From contig OZ287708.1 of assembly GCA_965649825.1 (NCBI GenBank), forward strand, positions 186,001 to 250,000: DNA of 64,000 nt. Reading direction: 5' to 3'. The notes below the pieces were generated by a model. The model was not told where the DNA came from, did no database searches, and saw only the letters and a program-made list of their open reading frames with translations. A program made the translations under genes and the position numbers. Of this stretch, positions 59,339 to 64,000 are shown in pieces (position 1 is the stretch's first letter; the number at the start of each line of letters is the position of its first letter). This stretch comes from Penicillus capitatus. Lineage: Eukaryota > Chlorophyta.

Positions 59339-61616
59339 ATGAAGTTCTATCGACGCCGATGTGCGGCATTTTCCACAAACCCAGCTGAGAAGCGGCTGTT
59401 TTTTAGATGAGTTCTCAGCGCACGGCGCTAATGTGAACTGTCTTCGTCTGGGACGCGGTTCGGGATTGGGATTGGTGACGGGAGGAGATGACAGTAAAGT
59501 AAATATTTGGAAGCTGGGACACTCTCGTCCTTTAGTGGTGCGTTTCCCCCCAGACCTGTCTGTTCATTTGCACAGATACATGGTGATGTTAGTCGCTCTC
59601 TGCTGAAACCAGTCCAGTCTATTCCGTCAGTTTTGATAGCTCGGATGAGTACGCTGTTTCAGGAAATGGCAACGGATGTGTCACTGTTTGGGACATTCCA
59701 AAAGAAAGAGGCAATTCGCCGTGCTGCTTGTTCTGTGATATGACAATGAGATGATGTGTCATTTAGTGGGAAGGCAATTCTCTGGCCATCAAGATCGCGT
59801 GACTGCCGTCCAATATCATCCATCCAAGGGATACTATCTCGTATCGGGCTCGGCGGATTCTGTCGTAAAGATCTGGGATGTTCGGCGAAAATCCTGTCTG
59901 CTTTCATTCAAAGGGCACAATAAACAAGTGACGCAATGCAATTTCAGTCCAGACGGAAAATGGATCTGCGCCGGATTTGGAGACGGGGAGGTGAAGTTGT
60001 GGGATATCGGTTCGCGGTCGCTTCTGAAGACATTCCGAGAGCACCGCGGCCGAATCACTGGAATTGAATTTCATCCAGAGGAGTGCCTGATGGCCACGAG
60101 TTCCTCGGATGGTTCCGTTCGTCTGTGGGACTTGGAAAACTCTGAAACCATCGAAAAAATCGGACCTGAGAAAACCGAAGTCCGATGCATTCAGTTCTCG
60201 GCACGTGGAGATTGTCTCTTGAGTGCCATACCAGATGGCTTACGCTCGCACGGATGGGAGCCCTATCAGCTGCATGACTCCGTATCTATACCTTGGTCTC
60301 ATATACGTGACATGTCCATTTGGCATATGCATAAGAAACTGGTGGCCTGTACCATGAACCAAACAAGAGTCTCTGTCTGGCTAGTAGACCTAAAAAAAAT
60401 TCGACCATTTGCACCACAAGACCCGCCGCCTCATAAGGAAGAGGAACCAAAGAAGCGTGGCAAGGGAGAGACCATTCCAGCACTGAAAATCGATCCCATT
60501 TTCGAAATGCGTGATTCTGACAGCTCTGCTCGGACCACGACAAGTGGAAGATACTCCGAGAAGTACTCTGCAATCGGTACTGAACGAAGTGGAATGGGTA
60601 CTTTCTCAAGAGAACCCTCAGTGGATTCTGAACGAGTGAGAGGAAAACCTTCAACAGACAGAGCCTCTTCCAAAGCATCTTCCAGAACTTCTTTGGCTCT
60701 GGACTTGTCCGATGTGCAACGGCCGTGTCATGGGTCATCATCTACGGCTGATCAGCCCTCTGCCCCACCCACTGTCCCACAAAGTCCTTTTCATGAGAGG
60801 TGATGTCTGTTTGCATCCCTTCCACTTCTGTCTCACTTTTCTCTCCAGGACTTCGATGACAAGTCGTGCGTTTGCAGAGAAGAAGCACTTCAAATCCAAA
60901 GAATGCGATCGCTACAGTCTGAAAACGGAACGGCATGCAAGCAAGAAAGACGGTAGTTACACATCCAGAGATCTGCAAATCGAATCTTTCTTACCGAAGA
61001 AGCAGCAACCCATTCAGTTTGAGAAGCCAGGGATAGAACCGGACGACGCAGAGTGCATCGATGATATGATGCAGAAGAAGGATATGGTTCGGCATATCTT
61101 GTCATCAAGAGTCTGCAATTTACAAATTGTTCGGCGGTTTTGGGAACAAGGGAGTATGCAAGAGACACTCAAAGCTGTGCAGCGGTCTGTTGTATCAGTT
61201 TTTCTGATTTGTGTGACCGGATGAGATGTAGGTGTGAAAATACATCCGTCGCTGTTGATTTCCTGGGAGCAGTTTGTCCATTGCAGAAAATTCTGACACT
61301 GGAACTTATTCCCTGTGTCGTACCTTTACTGTTAGATATGTTACAGAGTAGCCATGAGAGGTACTGGGAGACGGCGCTGAGGATTTTGTTGATCGTACTG
61401 AAAGGTTTTGGGGGATTGATTCGTGAGACGACTAATGGAGCTCATATGAGCATGGGTGTGAACATAAGCTTAGAACAACGACTTGAAAAGTGCAAACACG
61501 CTCAGGAAAGCCTGCTAGAGATCGCGCCTCTGGTGGAGCGCATTACAAAACAAGGAGGCAGTGTGGCCGGTCAAGCAAATGATGTCCAATGTCGGCTGTC
61601 GGACCTCACCACGTGA
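59339..61616 (+). CDS. KATNB1: Katanin p80 regulatory subunit (WD40 + con80)
   Basis: Short first exon (MKFYRRR) then EFSAHGANVNCLRLGRG and a WD40 propeller (LVTGGDDSKVNIWKLG, SGNGNGCVTVWDIP, HPSKGYYLVSGSADSVVKIW, FGDGEVKLWDIGSRSLLKTF, SSSDGSVRLWDLE, GWEPYQLHDSVSIPWSHI). After a Ser-rich linker the con80 domain follows (VCNLQIVRRFWEQGSMQ, LTLELIPCVVPLLLDMLQ, MSMGVNISLEQRLEKC). Katanin p80 binds the p60 AAA ATPase and targets microtubule severing to centrosomes and cilia. The stop is at 61,614, where the bases also read as a GTGAGT donor, so one more exon cannot be excluded; the length already matches the family. Confidence 0.93.
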
Positions 61617-62266
61617 GTATGCATGCTGGCATGCATATATCACGGCTCTTCGACGGCATAACGGGAATCCCTTAAGGAAGACACTTCATGGATCGTGGAC
61701 ATTTCGCCTTGTGAAATAATCTCTTTCAAAGTGATCGAAGATGTCACTTCATGACGTGTTGTTAGGCCCTGCTGTGACTTCGCGGGTCATTGTTGCTGTT
61801 GTATCTTCAAGATGGGCTTAATGAGTCTAATCTATCTCATTAAAGCTTAAAGAATCATCATGATGGTGTGTGGTCGTGGTGGTGGTGCCAATGGCAATGG
61901 CAGCGGTTATGTATCGTTGGGTTATTGGCTTATTTGTTATTTCCAGCAATGCGCGCGTGCATCATAATTTAGGATCTGACGGGTTCGATCTGTAATCATG
62001 ATGCATAACGACAACAGTGAGGAGGGTACAAGTCTATCTTTGACTCAATCGGGTATGAGAGACCACAGCAGCATGATATATAGAAGGCAATAATAAGATC
62101 AAGTTTATTGGACCAGACAGAGACAGACACCTTTCAACATTGTACGTGCAAATGTGTGTGTGGGAGTCCACTCATAAAGTTTTTTCCTTTTTTGTTGCCG
62201 TTGTTGTTATCACAATGAAGAAAGATGCCACGTTACTTCTGATCATCTTGATCTCCCACCTCAGAT
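61617..62266. other. Intergenic between katanin p80 and ATP synthase f
   Basis: Contains a purine-rich GTGGTGGTGG/AATGGCAATGG run near 61,865-61,905 and the 3' flanks of two converging genes. No RNA gene is recognised. Confidence 0.5.
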
Positions 62267-62533
62267 TTAATGAGCATCTCCTCTGAGTCTGGCCTCCTCC
62301 TTGTGCTTGAAATGCCTGTATTCGGTAGGCCAGATGTAGAGGTATGAAAACAGCGTGCCTCCGTAGATAACGTGCCACAAAGGCATAATACTGCCCGTCT
62401 GAATATACTTCTTGCCATAGGCATCCATCGTCGAGTCAAAGACCGTCCTCAAATGATCGAACGAGAAGATCTGACGCATAACGCCAGGAGCTTCGCGCAG
62501 CTTCGCGTCTGCCAGTTGTTTCCATACGGACAT
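62267..62533 (-). CDS. Mitochondrial ATP synthase subunit f
   Basis: Uninterrupted 88-residue frame, the same length as the human subunit. It has an amphipathic N-terminal half (WKQLADAKLREAPGVMRQI), YGKKYIQTGSIMPLWHVI, one membrane helix (GGTLFSYLYIW) and the end YRHFKHKEEARLRG, matching the family's K-Y-I…GS…LFSY…HLKHE pattern. It is an Fo membrane subunit involved in dimer-proximal structure. The start lies only 88 bp after the stop of the Z-ISO gene on the same strand, so its promoter must be very short or lie inside that gene. Confidence 0.72.
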   Translation of the reverse strand: MSVWKQLADAKLREAPGVMRQIFSFDHLRTVFDSTMDAYGKKYIQTGSIMPLWHVIYGGTLFSYLYIWPTEYRHFKHKEEARLRGDAH

Positions 62534-62621
62534 CTCGAAGAGGACTGAGTAATCGTGATGGACAAAGCCAATGAATGAAAAAGAACCTAACCGTATACAA
62601 CGACCGTAGACGTGCGTCCAG

Positions 62622-63981
62622 TCACCATCCAAGACTGTAGACCGCACGGATCATGAGAGGATGGGCTAGGTAAGTACCCACAGAGAAGAGCACAATGGCA
62701 AGATAGGGGATTCTGAGCCATTCCTGATAGTAATCCTCAGGCAACACTTGTCGCCCGTCGAGGATCGCCTGAAAAGGAAGGATACTGGTGCGAGCCTTGA
62801 TCTCTTCGAACGCCTAAGAAAGCCCGGTGCATAGTTTTTGAATTCTTATGTGGTCTTCACACTTTGCCATGCCGTTCTGCCAGTCTTCGATCTCCGTGCC
62901 AACATCCAAATGCATGGTGCAGAATGAGTCCCAGAGACGTCACTACCATAAAGGAATTGCCGATCCACAGAGTATGTGCAAAGCACCACAAAGCCTTCCA
63001 CACATCCATCCAATATGGCACATTCGCATCACTCAATTCCTAGTTGTCGCCTCACTTGTCCAAAGGCTTGAGGATGACGTGTGATACGTGTGATGCCTGT
63101 CTCCCACAAATGCAGCTGAGGCTCATCGACGGCAGCAACCTGAGTGAGCAGAGTGTGGATTGCATGGCGTTGTGAGAGAGAAAAGGAACAACTTCGAGGA
63201 GATTAAAGGTGGAGGGATACAGAAAGAAGAATGAGATCAGGCTGAGAATCCACACCAGTGGACGGATGCCAGGAATATCTTGGACCATCCAGAGCTGAGC
63301 CCCTTGATATCGATGATTGATGAAGTACCCAACTGTCACTGCCGCCAAAGGAAGACTCACAAGGGCAAAGACAACGCGATAAGCACGCTTCCCAACCAGC
63401 ACCTCTCCTGTGTATGACCGTTGGCAATCGAGAGGGCAAAAGTGACCGAAGACATACCACGGGTGCGTAGAGCAGCAAGACCGCTGTGACTCACGGCAAA
63501 AATCAGAAGCAGGAGCAACATTACTGTTGCAGGAGAGTCGGAGATCGACGTCAATAGTGACAGAAATTCGTCACTGTAGCCTGTTTCCGGTTGAATCCAA
63601 AACTGCGACCAGACAATCACACGTCAGAGGAGTGCGCCTATTTTGCGGAAGAGAGATGACCACATAGAGGGCACCCAATACAGAAGAGAGCAGAAGAGCG
63701 AAAAGGGACCATGAGTCCAGGCGCTGTTCAGCAAGACGAAATTTGGCGGCGTCTTCACCGAAAGACGTCGTCGAATGCGATCGATCATCTTCAAAGGACT
63801 CCCCACGTGCAGCAATCCGCGACGACGACAACGGCGGAACGATCGCGCCGCGCCACAATACTCCTCTTACAGAATCCGTTTTCGGTTTCGACACCTGTCC
63901 CGATCGGATCGATCGAGCGATCGCTGCCGAGCGCGGTCTCCACAGCGCTCCTTCGACCGACACGACTGAACGCGTTTGCAT
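62622..63981 (-). CDS. Z-ISO: 15-cis-zeta-carotene isomerase (Z-ISO, NnrU family)
   Basis: Six exons. After a basic N-terminal extension of over 80 residues with transit-peptide composition come [21 protein letters not shown], the core [108 protein letters not shown] and [18 protein letters not shown], ending YSLGW. The match to plant Z-ISO is very close throughout. The enzyme is a heme b membrane protein that isomerises the 15-cis bond of zeta-carotene in plastid carotenoid synthesis; the conserved histidines are kept. It indicates a plastid or plastid ancestry. Introns are 47-62 bp. Confidence 0.95.
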
Positions 63982-64000
63982 GGTGCGATCTAAAATGTCG

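Noticed and set aside
61965-62000. GGGTTCGATC word suggesting a second tRNA
   Set aside because: The bases on both sides do not pair into a T stem, and no acceptor or anticodon stem can be formed.

Overview
This window comes from the nuclear genome of a microbial eukaryote. Genes are split by many very short spliceosomal introns (mostly 44-62 bp), sit close together on both strands, and include an eloquent set of eukaryote-only proteins (Argonaute, ATG9, ELP1, katanin p80, tubulin cofactor A, an OSCA/TMEM63 channel, complex I NDUFA6, ATP synthase subunit f, a serpin). Several genes point to a plastid-bearing lineage (an alga or a descendant of one): a plant/cyanobacterial-type 15-cis-zeta-carotene isomerase (62.6-64.0 kb), a plastid-type solanesyl diphosphate synthase (26.8-28.3 kb), and a small membrane protein that resembles a plant/algal family (45.7-46.6 kb). 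I cannot name the species.

The window has two halves. The left half (1-26 kb) is dominated by a large modular repeat. Two units are essentially complete: a promoter-like block of about 1.4 kb with a TATA box, a three-exon gene for a proline-rich protein of unknown family, several kinds of GC-rich minisatellite, and a tail block of about 1 kb. Unit A spans about 6.03-13.99 kb and unit B about 18.77-25.53 kb; a third, cut by the left window edge, supplies minisatellites and tail at 1-2.89 kb. Between them lie a decayed mitochondrial-type HSP70 copy joined to fragments of a coiled-coil gene, and a short island with a SAMHD1-like dNTPase, a small unknown gene and NDUFA6.

The right half (26-64 kb) is ordinary, dense single-copy gene space: coiled-coil protein, solanesyl diphosphate synthase, PAP2 phosphatase, OSCA/TMEM63 channel, tRNA-Cys(GCA), TBCA, two large unrecognised helical or armadillo-like genes, a full-length Argonaute, a membrane protein, a small bZIP-like factor, ATG9, ELP1, a secreted serpin, a gene-free stretch of about 3 kb, katanin p80, ATP synthase f and Z-ISO.

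The main unusual observations are (1) the modular repeat with its undescribed proline-rich gene family, (2) minisatellite units built around hairpins whose two arms change together, (3) a dense array of ACGT-core motifs, and (4) at least five introns that only work as GC-AG introns. Gene models were made by reading frames and splice sites by hand; where the exon lengths were summed they close in frame, and this is stated in the entries.
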